Source of the DNA: Methylobacillus glycogenes JCM 2850
GTDB taxonomy: Bacteria > Pseudomonadota > Gammaproteobacteria > Burkholderiales > Methylophilaceae
Assembly: GCF_000617925.1 (NCBI RefSeq)
Contig: NZ_BAMT01000005.1
Span: 124,001-188,000 of the forward strand
DNA length: 64,000 bases
Direction: 5' to 3'
The stretch's first letter is position 1; every line of letters starts with the position of its first letter. Positions 20,273 through 30,099 of the stretch are shown here, one piece after another. The notes below the pieces were generated by a model that saw only the letters and a program-made list of their open reading frames with translations, made no database searches and was not told where the DNA came from. The translations under genes were made by a program, and so were the position numbers.

Positions 20273-21391
20273 CTAGCGGTTAGCTAATTCTTGCTGGATC
20301 AACCAGCGGCCCTGATGCTGCACCATGATCAATTGCTTGCTGGTACGTTGCGACATGCTGCCTGCATGGTAAAACTGCGTGAAGCGTACTTTGGCTTGGT
20401 GCTCGTTCTCAAGCTGCACCTGCACGTTGCTCAGGGTCACTTCTATGCGCGCAGGCTTGCTCACGCGATCACGCCTGGTGCTTTCCCAGTTGCTGCGGCT
20501 TTCGCCACCCGGTGTCTTGAACTCCTTGGCATAGCAGGCCAGGTATTGTTCCACATTCTGGCTAGCCCAGGCTTGTGACCAGTGGCTGACGGCATCGCGT
20601 ACAGCTTGTTCGCTGGCAGAAGGCGCAGCGTTAGCGACAGCGGTTTCGCTTACCTTGGGCTTGGCTGTGTCCTTGGCAATATCTTTGCTAGCAGGCGTTG
20701 CCTCTGCCAGCTTGGCATTCGCAGTTTCTGCTGGTTTGGCTTCGCTGGGTTTACTTAAGTCCGCGCTCTTGCTGGCTTCTTGTGGTTTGTTGTTTTCTAC
20801 AGGCTTGCTGGCAGGGCGTGTTTCCACCTTGCTGGCTGCTGGGGCTGCGGGTGTAGTGCTAGCCGCCAGCGTGGGCGGATTGTTCAGTGCCTGGCCAGGA
20901 GCAGGCAGTAAATCCTTGATCAACGCCAGCTTGCTTTTGGCGCGGGCATTGCTGTTATCCAACTGCAAAGCCCGGCCATAGGCTTCAGAGGCCATACGGG
21001 CGTAGATATCACCCAGGTTTTCATGGGCGGTGGCATAGCTGGGGTGGGTACGTATAGCAGCTTCAAGTGCGCTTTTGGCCTTGTCGTAATTGCCTTGATA
21101 AGCGTACAGCACGGCCAGATTATTGTAGGGGGCGGGCAGGTGAGGGTATTTTTCCGTGAGGTCGGTAAAGACCTTGATCGCCTCATCGCGTTTTTCGGTT
21201 TCAGCTAGCAACACACCCTTGAGGAACAGGGCTTTGGCATCCTTGGGCTGGGTTTGCAGATAGCTGTTCAGGCGTTCTAGCGCCTGTGTGGTTTTGCCTT
21301 GATCAGCCAGTAAGTTGATGTCATCGAGTTCCGCAGCCTGACTAAGTCCCGCAAGCAGCAAGAAAACCAGCGCCACAATATGGGGAAGCAT
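20273..21391 (-). CDS. Exported TPR protein with C-terminal NTF2-like domain
   Basis: The chosen ATG at 21391 gives a signal peptide (MLPHIVALVFLLLAGLSQAA). Three or four tetratricopeptide repeats follow (about residues 22-140), then a low-complexity linker of about 110 residues rich in Ala, Pro, Lys and Ser, and an NTF2-like domain similar to that of the downstream L,D-transpeptidase. A TTG at 21427 would put 12 extra residues ahead of the signal peptide and is unlikely. The role is unknown; scaffolding a cell-wall enzyme is plausible from context. Confidence 0.82.
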   Translation of the reverse strand: MLPHIVALVFLLLAGLSQAAELDDINLLADQGKTTQALERLNSYLQTQPKDAKALFLKGVLLAETEKRDEAIKVFTDLTEKYPHLPAPYNNLAVLYAYQGNYDKAKSALEAAIRTHPSYATAHENLGDIYARMASEAYGRALQLDNSNARAKSKLALIKDLLPAPGQALNNPPTLAASTTPAAPAASKVETRPASKPVENNKPQEASKSADLSKPSEAKPAETANAKLAEATPASKDIAKDTAKPKVSETAVANAAPSASEQAVRDAVSHWSQAWASQNVEQYLACYAKEFKTPGGESRSNWESTRRDRVSKPARIEVTLSNVQVQLENEHQAKVRFTQFYHAGSMSQRTSKQLIMVQHQGRWLIQQELANR

Positions 21392-21639
21392 GGCGTAAAT
21401 AGGGGCTGTGTTATAATTCGGTCGCAATTTTTCAGTCGTCCATTCTGTGCATATTGCTGTTATTCAGCGAGAGAATTATATTCAAATTTGCTTATTTGGT
21501 GTTGCGGATTGCATGTCGCCATATTAATTGACAATAAATGTGTGCAATTTCATTGCCAGCAAGCGTCTTTAATCTGATTTGGCCCTGCAATCCTGCATTT
21601 ACGGCTGGAAAATTTCATTTCTTTCATTTATAACCGATC

Positions 21640-23016
21640 ATGCTGAAAATCTACAACTCTATTGCGCGCGAAAAGCAGCAATTTACCCCTATCGTCGCTG
21701 GCAAGGTCAGCATGTATGTGTGTGGCATGACGGTATATGACTATTGCCATCTCGGACATGCACGCGTCATGGTGGTCTTCGACATGGTCAATCGCTGGTT
21801 GCGCCAGAGTGGTTATGCAGTCACCTATGTACGCAACATCACCGATATTGATGACAAGATTATAGCTCGCGCCAATGAAAACGGCGAAACCATCACGGCC
21901 CTGACCAATAGGTTTATCACCGCCATGGACGAGGATTCCGCGCGTTTAGGTGTGATGCGTCCCGATATTGAGCCGCGTGCAACCGACTATATCGCCGAGA
22001 TGATCAATATGATCACCGCCCTGATCAACAATCAGCATGCTTATGCGGCTGATAATGGCGATGTGTACTACTCAGTTTCCAGCTTTGCCAGCTACGGCAA
22101 ACTCTCAGGTAAATCACTGGAAGATCTGCGCGCGGGTGAGCGTGTGGATATAGACCAACATAAGCGCGACCCCTTGGATTTTGTGCTGTGGAAATCAGCC
22201 AAGCCTAATGAACCCAGCTGGGATTCTCCCTGGGGCCCAGGCCGTCCAGGCTGGCATATCGAATGCTCCGCCATGGGTGAGAAGCAGCTGGGCAAGCATT
22301 TTGATATTCATGGCGGCGGTCAGGACTTGCAATTCCCGCATCATGAGAACGAGATTGCCCAAAGTGAAGGTGCGCATGGCTGCACCTTTGTGAATTACTG
22401 GATGCACAATGGCTTTATCCGTGTGGATGATGAAAAAATGTCCAAGTCCCTGGGCAACTTCTTCACTATCCGTCAGGTATTAGAGCAATATGATGCGGAA
22501 GTGGTGCGCTTCTTTATCCTGCGTGCGCAATATCGCAGCCCGCTGAATTATTCCGATCATCACCTTAATGATGCCAAGCAGGCCTTGACCCGTTTATACA
22601 CCGCTTTGCGTGGTGTGGAAGCAGAGGCAGTTGAACTGGATTGGCAGCAAGCGCATGCTGCGCGTTTCCAGCAGGCCATGAATGATGACTTCAACACACC
22701 TGAAGCCTGTGCCGTGTTGTTTGAACTGGCAACAGAGGTCAATCGTAGCGGTTCAGCACAGCTGGCGGGCTTACTCAAGACCTTGGCTGGCATGCTGGGC
22801 TTGTTGCAACGCGATGCCGAAGAATTCCTGCAAGGCAAGGACGATGGCGGTAGTGAAGGCTTGTCCGCAGAAGATATCCGCAGCCTGATAGACCAGCGCT
22901 TGGCGGCCAAGCAAGCCAAGAATTATGCCGAAGCAGATCGTCTGCGGGCGCTGTTAACAGCACAAGACATCATTCTGGAAGACACCCCCGCAGGCACTAC
23001 CTGGCGCCGCGGATGA
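21640..23016 (+). CDS. cysS: Cysteinyl-tRNA synthetase
   Basis: 458 aa class I synthetase. The HIGH-type motif is [17 protein letters not shown] and the KMSKS motif is [10 protein letters not shown]. Zinc-site residues include C28 (YVCGMTVYD), C208-type (IECSAMG) and the His pair in [12 protein letters not shown]. It charges tRNA-Cys in the cytoplasm. It is transcribed divergently from the TPR gene across a 248-base gap that contains no other gene. Confidence 0.97.
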   Translation: MLKIYNSIAREKQQFTPIVAGKVSMYVCGMTVYDYCHLGHARVMVVFDMVNRWLRQSGYAVTYVRNITDIDDKIIARANENGETITALTNRFITAMDEDSARLGVMRPDIEPRATDYIAEMINMITALINNQHAYAADNGDVYYSVSSFASYGKLSGKSLEDLRAGERVDIDQHKRDPLDFVLWKSAKPNEPSWDSPWGPGRPGWHIECSAMGEKQLGKHFDIHGGGQDLQFPHHENEIAQSEGAHGCTFVNYWMHNGFIRVDDEKMSKSLGNFFTIRQVLEQYDAEVVRFFILRAQYRSPLNYSDHHLNDAKQALTRLYTALRGVEAEAVELDWQQAHAARFQQAMNDDFNTPEACAVLFELATEVNRSGSAQLAGLLKTLAGMLGLLQRDAEEFLQGKDDGGSEGLSAEDIRSLIDQRLAAKQAKNYAEADRLRALLTAQDIILEDTPAGTTWRRG

Positions 23017-23087
23017 CAGCCGTAAGCCGCTTGCAAGAGAGTGTAAAGCTGTTTCTCAGCGTTAAGGTTTGTGGTTATAATCGCCGC

Positions 23088-23372
23088 ATGTCTTTTGCGA
23101 AGCGCTTATTTGCGCTACTCAGCGTCATCGTGTGTTTGTGTTTGTTTGCGCAGCAAGCCGAGCAAGCCTATGCCATGGAATTCGACGCCCCCGAGTTTTC
23201 CCATGTCCAGCACCTGGAGATGGATAATGATAGAGATGCTTGCGAGCCCATCTTGGCCTTGCACATGCCCTTGATCAAACCCGATTTCTTCTTCGATATC
23301 AAAGTCGCCCTCCTGGCCGATTCCTATCGCCAACCTGATATTTCCCTCCTGCACCGTCCTCCAATAGCCTGA
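23088..23372 (+). CDS. Small exported protein, CzcI-like
   Basis: 94 aa with a signal peptide (MSFAKRLFALLSVIVCLCLF..., cleavage near YA-ME). The mature part is acidic and ends PDISLLHRPPIA. Size, export and position directly upstream of an RND metal-efflux operon fit CzcI-type regulatory or periplasmic proteins, and the RPP-type C-terminus is also reminiscent of them. Resemblance is weak, so the call rests mainly on context. Starts upstream of 23088 would overlap cysS. Confidence 0.55.
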   Translation: MSFAKRLFALLSVIVCLCLFAQQAEQAYAMEFDAPEFSHVQHLEMDNDRDACEPILALHMPLIKPDFFFDIKVALLADSYRQPDISLLHRPPIA

Positions 23373-23722
23373 TTGCGCCCGCAATCCGTCCTGGAGGCTG
23401 TCAGCTGTGGAAACCATGGCGCACTCCAGGCAATGCGACTGCCAGTGCTATACCCCGCCAGTTATCTGGCTTGGCCCGTCACTTGCTATGGCTATCTTGG
23501 CGACTCGATCTAGTTACTTGATCTTAGTGACTTGATCTTTAAGTCTGACACCTGATAGCAACGCTAGCCTGACCACTGCATGGCATGTACATGCCAAGTG
23601 CTTGCTGGCGGCAATATGCGGCAGTCTTTAGCGTCCTGGCTGCTACGCTTGTGACGCAGTTCATCAACCAGTTTTTGCAACTCGTGTTTGATAGTGAAAT
23701 GAATATATACAGAGAATCAGGA
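23373..23722. other. 350-bp gap with tandem repeats and a palindrome
   Basis: No gene is supported; the long ORF entering from 23585 lacks a ribosome site until 23723. Three 14-bp imperfect tandem repeats (ACTTGATCTTAGTG type) lie at 23502-23543, and the 16-bp perfect palindrome TGGCATGTACATGCCA at 23581-23596. Either could be a metal-responsive regulatory site for the efflux genes. Confidence 0.45.
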
Positions 23723-25003
23723 ATGCGCCTTTATAGTGCGTTGCTGGCGCGACAGTCAGGATTGCGTGCCAATTTTGTGCGCAGCTTGCCGCTCATGCTG
23801 GCTTGCTGCTTTATCCAGCCGGCACTGGCCGCTTACACCTTGCCAGATGTCATCGATACTGCATTGCAGAACAACCCGGTAGTTGGCATTGCCAATGCGC
23901 AAAAAGAGGCGGCTGAAGCCGCCGTCACCACCGCGGGCACTTATGCCAACCCCCAGGTTGAGGCCGTGATGGGCCCCAGCCGATATCGCACCCCAGGTGG
24001 GCAGGGCGGTGACCGCAACTGGAACGTCGGTCTATCGCAGCCACTGGATTTCCCCGGTGTGCGTAATGCCAAGATTGCGGTAGCGGAATTCGGCAGCAAA
24101 TCCGCCGAGGCTGGTGCCGAGTTGATGCGCATAGAACTGCGCTTCCGCGTCAAATATGCGTTTTATGATGTGTTGCAGCGCCAGTCGGTACTCAAGCTGG
24201 TGGAAGGTGATCGTAATTTGCTGCAGCAAATCCGTGAGCGCGTAAAACTGCGCGTGGAAGTCGGCGAGTCCCCCAAGTATGAATTGATCAAGGCAGATAC
24301 CGAGGCCCTGGCCGCTGAGCGCGATTATCAGGCAGCGCTGGTGCGTATCACCGAAGGCAAGGCATATTTGCGTGGCCTGCTGGGCTCCAGCGTGCCAGTG
24401 GAATATGACATAGAAGGGCAATTGCCCATGGGTTATAGCTTGCCTACCCTGGACAGCCTGCGTGATCAGGTCACGCAAAGTCCACAGCTATCGCAAGTGC
24501 GTGCCAATACCGAGACCGCAGATGCCAAGCTCAAGCTTGAGCAGCGCTTGCGCAACCCTGGCGTTACCCTCAAGGCCAGTGTGGAGCAAGACCCGGATTT
24601 GACACAGATGCGTTTTGGCTTGGCCATCCCCCTGCCATTGTGGGATCAGCGCCAGGGGCCTATCGCTGCTGCGGCTGCCGATGTGCGCCAAAGCCAGGCG
24701 ATTTTGAGTGACCGTGAACTGGGTTTGCGCCGGGATATGGAAGCCGCCTATCAGCGTTACACCATTGCCCAACAGCAATTGGCTGCATTCGAGAACGGCC
24801 TGCTGAGCCAGGCTGAATCTGTACTCAAGGTGGCCGAAGCCGCCTACCGCTTTGGCGAACGCGGCATTCTGGAATACATGGATGCCCAGCGTACTTTCCG
24901 GGCTGTGCGCAAGGATTATCTTGCCGCCCGATTCGATTATGTCAGCAGCATGCTGGAAATTGAGCGTCTGCTCGGTACCGAACTTTTGGAGGTTAAGCCG
25001 TAA
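23723..25003 (+). CDS. Outer-membrane factor of RND metal efflux (TolC/CzcC family)
   Basis: 426 aa from the ATG at 23723, which is followed by a signal peptide ending ALAAYTL. Two TolC-type repeats are helical (LPDVIDTALQNNP...; SLRDQVTQSPQL...) with the conserved AEAAYRFGERGILEYMDAQRTF near the C-terminus, typical of CzcC. It forms the trans-periplasmic exit duct for the CBA efflux complex encoded by the next two genes. Its stop overlaps the adaptor start by one base (TAATG). Confidence 0.88.
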   Translation: MRLYSALLARQSGLRANFVRSLPLMLACCFIQPALAAYTLPDVIDTALQNNPVVGIANAQKEAAEAAVTTAGTYANPQVEAVMGPSRYRTPGGQGGDRNWNVGLSQPLDFPGVRNAKIAVAEFGSKSAEAGAELMRIELRFRVKYAFYDVLQRQSVLKLVEGDRNLLQQIRERVKLRVEVGESPKYELIKADTEALAAERDYQAALVRITEGKAYLRGLLGSSVPVEYDIEGQLPMGYSLPTLDSLRDQVTQSPQLSQVRANTETADAKLKLEQRLRNPGVTLKASVEQDPDLTQMRFGLAIPLPLWDQRQGPIAAAAADVRQSQAILSDRELGLRRDMEAAYQRYTIAQQQLAAFENGLLSQAESVLKVAEAAYRFGERGILEYMDAQRTFRAVRKDYLAARFDYVSSMLEIERLLGTELLEVKP

Positions 25004-26187
25004 TGTTTCTGAATTCCCTGAACACCCTTTCCCCTGCAGCCAGATCTATGCGTATCGTATTGCCTGGCCTGCTGCTGGCCCTGTTGCTGAGCGCATGTAA
25101 ACCAGCACAAGAAGAAAATGCGGCTGCTGAAAAAGAGCCGCAAGACCCCAATGTGGTTGAGCTGACCCCTGTGCTGCAAAACCAGGTCAAGATAGCGGCC
25201 GTAGGTGAAGCCGAGATACGCGATATCTTGCGTGTGCCGGGCAGCATACAAGTGGATGAGCAGCGCGTAGCGCGTATAGGCGCTTCAGTCACTGGCCGTA
25301 TCACCGATATCAACGTCATTCTTGGTCAAGACGTCAAGCAAGGTCAGGTGCTGGCCACGCTTAATAGCACCGAGCTGGCGCAAAACCAATTGCTCTATAT
25401 CAAGGCCTCTCAGCAAATTGCCTTGCAGACCAAGGCTGTGGAACGTGCCCGCCAGTTGTTTGAGGCTGATGTGATAGGCGCAGCCGAGCTGCAACGACGC
25501 GAAGCCGAGCTTAGCGCTGCCAAGGCTGATCTCTACACCGCCAAGGAGCAATTGCATGTGCTGGGCATGTCGGATAAATCCATCGCCCAGATCGCCAATT
25601 CCGGCCAGATGCGTTCTTACAGCAATGTAGATGCTCGCTTGGCAGGCACCGTGATCAGCCGCAAGGTCAATCTCGGTCAGGTGGTGCAGCCTGCTGAAGA
25701 ATTGTTTATCGTCGCTGATCTTTCCCGCGTCTGGGCTGTGGCCGAAGTGCCTGAACAACAAGCTGAGCTGGTGCAGGAGGGTGAGGATGTGGATATTGAG
25801 ATTCCCGCCCTGGGCAACCGTAAATTCACGGGCAAGCTGATCTTTGTGGCGGATGTGGTGAATCCGCTGACGCGCACTGTGACTGTGCGCACTGATCTAG
25901 ATAACAGCGATGAAGCCATCAAGCCCGATATGCTGGTTTCCATGCTGGTGCAATCCAAGGCCGTGAAGCAAGTGGCCGTGCCTCTGCGCGCCGTGGTGCG
26001 TGAGAACGACAAAGACCACGTCTTTGTCGAGATTGCCCCCAACAAATTCCGTATGCGTGAAGTCGAGCTGGGTAGCAAGTACCAGGAAATGGTATCCGTG
26101 ACCGAAGGGCTGGAGCAGGGTGAGAAAGTCATCGCTGAAGGCGCCTTCCACGTGAACAATGAGCGCAAGCGCAAGGAACTGGAATAA
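25003..26187 (+). CDS. RND efflux periplasmic adaptor (CzcB family), lipoprotein
   Basis: 394 aa. A signal sequence ends in a lipobox (LLLSAC, Cys about residue 32). Barrel-sandwich hybrid and helical-hairpin segments follow (GSIQVDEQRVARIGASVTGR, QGQVLATLNSTELAQ), then beta-barrel and membrane-proximal domains (GLEQGEKVIAEGAFHV). It links the inner-membrane pump to the outer-membrane factor. No His-rich metal-binding N-terminus of the CzcB type is seen. The pump gene starts two bases after its stop. Confidence 0.9.
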   Translation: MFLNSLNTLSPAARSMRIVLPGLLLALLLSACKPAQEENAAAEKEPQDPNVVELTPVLQNQVKIAAVGEAEIRDILRVPGSIQVDEQRVARIGASVTGRITDINVILGQDVKQGQVLATLNSTELAQNQLLYIKASQQIALQTKAVERARQLFEADVIGAAELQRREAELSAAKADLYTAKEQLHVLGMSDKSIAQIANSGQMRSYSNVDARLAGTVISRKVNLGQVVQPAEELFIVADLSRVWAVAEVPEQQAELVQEGEDVDIEIPALGNRKFTGKLIFVADVVNPLTRTVTVRTDLDNSDEAIKPDMLVSMLVQSKAVKQVAVPLRAVVRENDKDHVFVEIAPNKFRMREVELGSKYQEMVSVTEGLEQGEKVIAEGAFHVNNERKRKELE

Positions 26188-26189
26188 GC

Positions 26190-29100
26190 ATGATTGAATC
26201 CCTGATTAGAGCTGCCCTCAAGCAGCGCCTGATAGTGGTAGTGCTGGCGCTGGCCTTGATGGGGGCGGGGGTATTTGCCCTCAAGAAGCTATCGGTGGAT
26301 GCTTTCCCCGATGTCACCAATGTACAGGTCTTGATCGCCACCCAGGCGACAGGCCGCTCGCCTGAAGAAGTTGAGCGGTTTATTGCCGTGCCGCTGGAAA
26401 TTGCCATGACAGGCTTGCCTGGTCTGGAAGAAATGCGCTCGCTCAACCGCAATGGCTTATCGCTGATCACCCTGGTGTTTACCGATAAAACCGATGTCTA
26501 TTTTGCGCGCCAGTTGGTGATGGAGCGTCTGATGGAAGTCATGGAGCGCATGCCGGAAGGCGTGACGCCCATCCTCGGCCCCGTGGCTACTGGCTTGGGT
26601 GAGGTTTACCAATTCACGCTGGAAAAACCTAGCGATGGCGAAAAAGAGTTATCGCGTGAAGAGCTGACCGAGCGCCGTTCGGTGCAGGATTGGCTGGTAC
26701 GTCCGCTGTTGCGTGGCATTCCCGGTATTGCCGAAATCAACTCCCAGGGTGGCTACGTCAAGCAATACCAGGCCTTGGTCAACCCTGACCGCATGAGCCA
26801 TTACGGCCTCAAGCTGCACGATATCTATATGGCACTGGCACGTAATAATGCCAATAGTGGGGGTGGCGTGCTGCCGCACTATGCCGAGCAATATCTGATT
26901 CGTGGCGTGGGCTTGATTCAGGATCTGGATGACATCCGCAATATCGTGCTCAAGGAGCAAAGCGGGGTGCCCGTGTATATGCGCGATGTGGCCGAGGTGC
27001 AACTAGGCCATGAAGTGCGCGTGGGTGCCGTGGTCAAGAACGGTTATACCGAATCCGTGGGCGGCATCGTCATCATGATGCGTGGCGGTAACGCCAAGGA
27101 AGTGGTGAGCCGGGTCAAGGCCAGGGTCAAGGAAATCAACGAGCAAGGCATGCTGCCCGGTGGTTTGCAGATTGTGCCCTACTATGACCGTAGTGAGCTG
27201 GTGGATGCGGCGCTGCATACCGTCACCAAGGTGCTGATCGAGGGCATTATTCTCGTCGTCATTATCCTGTTCCTGTTCCTGGGGGATGTGCGCTCTAGCC
27301 TGATTGTGGTTTCAACCTTAATCCTCACACCCTTGATCACCTTTATGGCGATGAACTACTACGGCATCTCGGCCAACCTGATGTCGCTGGGTGGCTTGGC
27401 GATTGCGATAGGCCTGATGGTCGATGGCTCTGTGGTGGTGGTGGAGAATGCCTTCCACCATCTGGGCCATAGACCAGGCGAAAGCAAGATACGCGTGGTG
27501 CTGGAGGCCGCAGCCGAAGTGGGTACGCCTGTGCTGTTTGGTGTAGGTGTGATCATCCTGGTGTTCCTGCCATTGATGACGCTGCAAGGCATGGAAGGCA
27601 AGATGTTTGCACCGCTGGCTATGACCATCGCCATTGCACTGTTTATCTCGCTGGTGATCTCGCTGACATTGTCACCTGTGCTGTGCTCCTACATCCTCAA
27701 GGGTGGCAGTGGCGAAGATACGCGCTTTATCCAGGCCATCAAGCGTCCTTATCTGCGCATGCTGGACTGGGCATTGAATCATGACAAAACCACGATTCTT
27801 GCCGCGACTGCAGTGTTTATAGGCACTATCCTGCTGGTGCCTTCCTTGGTACTTCCTTTATTCCAGAAATGAAGGAAGGCTCCATCGTGCCGGGTATCAA
27901 CCGTGTGCCCAACATCTCGCTCGAGGAATCGATCAAGATGGAAAACGACGCCATGCGCATGATCATGAAAGAAGTGCCTGGCGTGAAATCGGCGGTTTCC
28001 GGCGTAGGGCGTGGCGAAAGCCCGGCCGACCCGCAGGCGCAGAATGAATCTACCCCTATCATCAGCCTCAAGCCGCGCGATGAGTGGCCAGAAGGCTGGA
28101 CCCAGGACGATATCGCAGAAAAAATGCGTGTGGTGCTGGAGCAGTCATTGCCTGGGGTGCAAATCGTCATGGCGCAGCCTATCTCTGACCGTGTGGATGA
28201 GTTGTTGACTGGCGTGCGTGCTGACGTGGCGGTGAAGATCTTCGGTGAAGATATGGGCCTGCTCAAGGCCAAGGCCGATGAAATTTCGCGTATCGCCGGT
28301 GGCGTGCCAGGGGCGACTGAAATCAAGGTGGAGAAGGTCTCGGGCCAGCAATACCTCAATATCACCGTCGACAGACACGCGATTGCGCGTCACGGCATCA
28401 ATGCCGCCGATGTACATGACGTGATTGAAACGGCGATAGGCGGCAAGATTGCCACCGAAATCTACGAAGGCCAGCGTCGCTTCAGTGCAGCGGTACGTTA
28501 CCCTGAGAACTTCCGCGGCAATATTGACGCTATCAGCAATATTCTGATTACTTCGCCTAATGGTTCCAGAGTGGCATTGCGTGATTTGGCAACCATAGAA
28601 GTGAAGGATGGCCCGGCGCAGATCAGCCGTGAGCTGGCCAAACGCCGTGTGGTGGTCGGCATCAACGTCAAGGATAGAGACTTGGGTGGCTTTGTGGCCG
28701 AATTGCAGCAGGTCTTGGGCAAGCAGCTCAAGCTGCCTGAAGGCTATTACCTGGAGTTCGGTGGCCAGTTCCAGAACATGGAGCGTGCCATGGGCCACTT
28801 GATGGTGATTATTCCAGTTACGGTGGGGGCGATCTTCTTCCTGCTGTTCCTGCTGTTTAACTCGGTACGTTATGCCACCATGATTATCATGGTGCTGCCA
28901 TTCGCCTCCATAGGCGGGATTATTGCCCTGTTCCTCACTGGGGAATATCTCTCAGTGCCAGCCTCGGTGGGCTTTATTGCCCTGTGGGGGATAGCGGTAC
29001 TGAATGGCGTGGTGCTGGTATCGTATATCCGCAGCCTGCGCGATGAAGGCATGAGCCAGCAGGATGCCATCATCAAGGGTTGTACTCAGCGTTTCCGTCC

Positions 29101-29290
29101 CGTCATGATGACGGCCACTGTGGCCATGCTGGCGCTGGTGCCCTTCCTGTTTGCCACTGGCCCAGGTTCGGAAATTCAGCGCCCACTGGCTATCGTGGTG
29201 ATTGGCGGCCTGATTACCTCCACCTTGCTGACGTTGGTGGTGGTGCCTACCCTGTATCGCAAATTTGAAGAAAAACGTATTGAGGCCTGA
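26190..29290 (+). CDS. Heavy-metal efflux RND transporter (CzcA/CusA family; frameshifted in this sequence)
   Basis: About 1,033 aa. The N-terminus (ALKKLSVDAFPDVTNVQV) and porter motifs are typical of HME-RND pumps. The helix-4 motif reads AIGLMVDGSVVVVEN, lacking the first Asp of the CzcA DFG motif, so the metal may not be the classical Co/Zn/Cd set. The frame breaks near 27848; one added G (TTGGGTACT) joins the halves at the segment before FIPEMKEGSIVPGINRVP. It exports divalent or monovalent metal cations using proton-motive force, in complex with the two genes before it. Confidence 0.9.
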
Positions 29291-29304
29291 TAAAGGGACT
29301 GAAC

Positions 29305-29640
29305 ATGAAAGAAATCAAAGCCGTTATACCCCCGCAGCGTTTGCCCAAAATTCGTTCTGCACTGCGTAATATCAAGGGCTTCCCGGGCATGACAGTGAGC
29401 AAGGTGGATGGCTGCGGCCACCACGTGGCGCGCCCTACCCAGGGCATACGCGAAGAGCTCACTGATTACAGCCCCAAGGTACGGGTTGAAATGGTCTGCC
29501 CGGATGAACTGGTGGAAGGCGTGTTGCAGGTGCTGGTTGAAGTAGGCCACACCGGACAAGTGGGCGATGGCATTGTCTGGGTTACCTCGGTAGAGCGCAT
29601 GGTCAGGCTCTCAGAGCAGGTAATTGTGATCGAGTGCTGA
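29305..29640 (+). CDS. PII-like nitrogen-regulator-family protein linked to metal efflux (PII-NG type)
   Basis: 111 aa with the PII fold: MKEIKAVIPPQRLPKIRSAL at the start and VGHTGQVGDGIVWVTSVERM in the C-terminal strand. The T-loop region is short and has GCGHH rather than the uridylylated Tyr motif of GlnB. It follows the RND pump gene by 14 bases. PII-like proteins of this type are known next to cation-efflux operons; a role in sensing metal or a nucleotide to tune the pump is inferred. Confidence 0.82.
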   Translation: MKEIKAVIPPQRLPKIRSALRNIKGFPGMTVSKVDGCGHHVARPTQGIREELTDYSPKVRVEMVCPDELVEGVLQVLVEVGHTGQVGDGIVWVTSVERMVRLSEQVIVIEC

Positions 29641-29665
29641 TGTCTTAAGCAAGCAAGCACTACCC

Positions 29666-29695
29666 GCAAAAAGGCTCCTCAGGGAGTCTTTTTGC
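29666..29695 (+). terminator. Rho-independent terminator of the efflux operon
   Basis: A stem of 13 pairs (one G-T) around the loop TCAG, with an A run on the left arm and T5 on the right, 25 bases after the PII-like gene. Confidence 0.85.
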
Positions 29696-29740
29696 TGCCT
29701 GCGAGGAATAGCAAGGATAGTGGCAGTGATGGTTATTTTG

Positions 29741-29756
29741 TATACCGTTGTGTATA
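29741..29756. promoter_or_regulatory. TATAC-N6-GTATA dyad overlapping the [2Fe-2S] gene promoter
   Basis: Perfect 5-bp arms with a 6-bp spacer, the same geometry as at 324-339 and 30037-30052. The right arm runs into TATATT (29753-29758), a probable -10, so the site could repress the downstream gene. Confidence 0.55.
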
Positions 29757-29764
29757 TTATTGTC

Positions 29765-30031
29765 ATGAAAAAACTACAAGTTTGTGTCATGCATAGGGGT
29801 GGCCCCAGCGCCAGTTGTGGCGCTAAAGGTAGCCAGGAGATTTTGCATCATCTGCGCGCGGAAGTAGAACGATTGGAATTGCCATGTGAAGTTGAATCAA
29901 TCAATTGCCTGCTTTATTGCCAGCAGGGGCCCAATGTGCGCCTGCTGCCTGACGGCAAAATCTGGCACAAGGTGGACGCTCAGCTTTGCGCGCAAATCGT
30001 GCAAAAGTTAAAGGATGATTCCGATTGTTGA
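29765..30031 (+). CDS. Thioredoxin-like [2Fe-2S] ferredoxin domain protein
   Basis: 88 aa. The Cys pattern C7-x10-C18...C48-x3-C52, with CLLYCQQGPNV, is typical of thioredoxin-like [2Fe-2S] ferredoxins related to the NuoE C-terminus. It is probably a small soluble electron carrier or an assembly or sensor protein. No Shine-Dalgarno precedes the ATG and the probable -10 ends 7 bases before it, so the mRNA may be leaderless. It is flanked on both sides by TATAC-N6-GTATA dyads, suggesting shared control with the next gene. Confidence 0.82.
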   Translation: MKKLQVCVMHRGGPSASCGAKGSQEILHHLRAEVERLELPCEVESINCLLYCQQGPNVRLLPDGKIWHKVDAQLCAQIVQKLKDDSDC

Positions 30032-30036
30032 TGCTA

Positions 30037-30052
30037 TATACAAGTCGGTATA
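30037..30052. promoter_or_regulatory. TATAC-N6-GTATA dyad upstream of the membrane gene
   Basis: Perfect arms with a 6-bp spacer. The right arm overlaps TATATT (30049-30054), a plausible -10 with TTGTTG 18 bases upstream as -35. The bases after the arm (GTATATTAT, then GTC) also match the 29741 site, which supports a common regulator. Confidence 0.55.
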
Positions 30053-30099
30053 TTATGTCCGTGCCGATACAGGCGTGACGATAATATATGGAGGATGGT

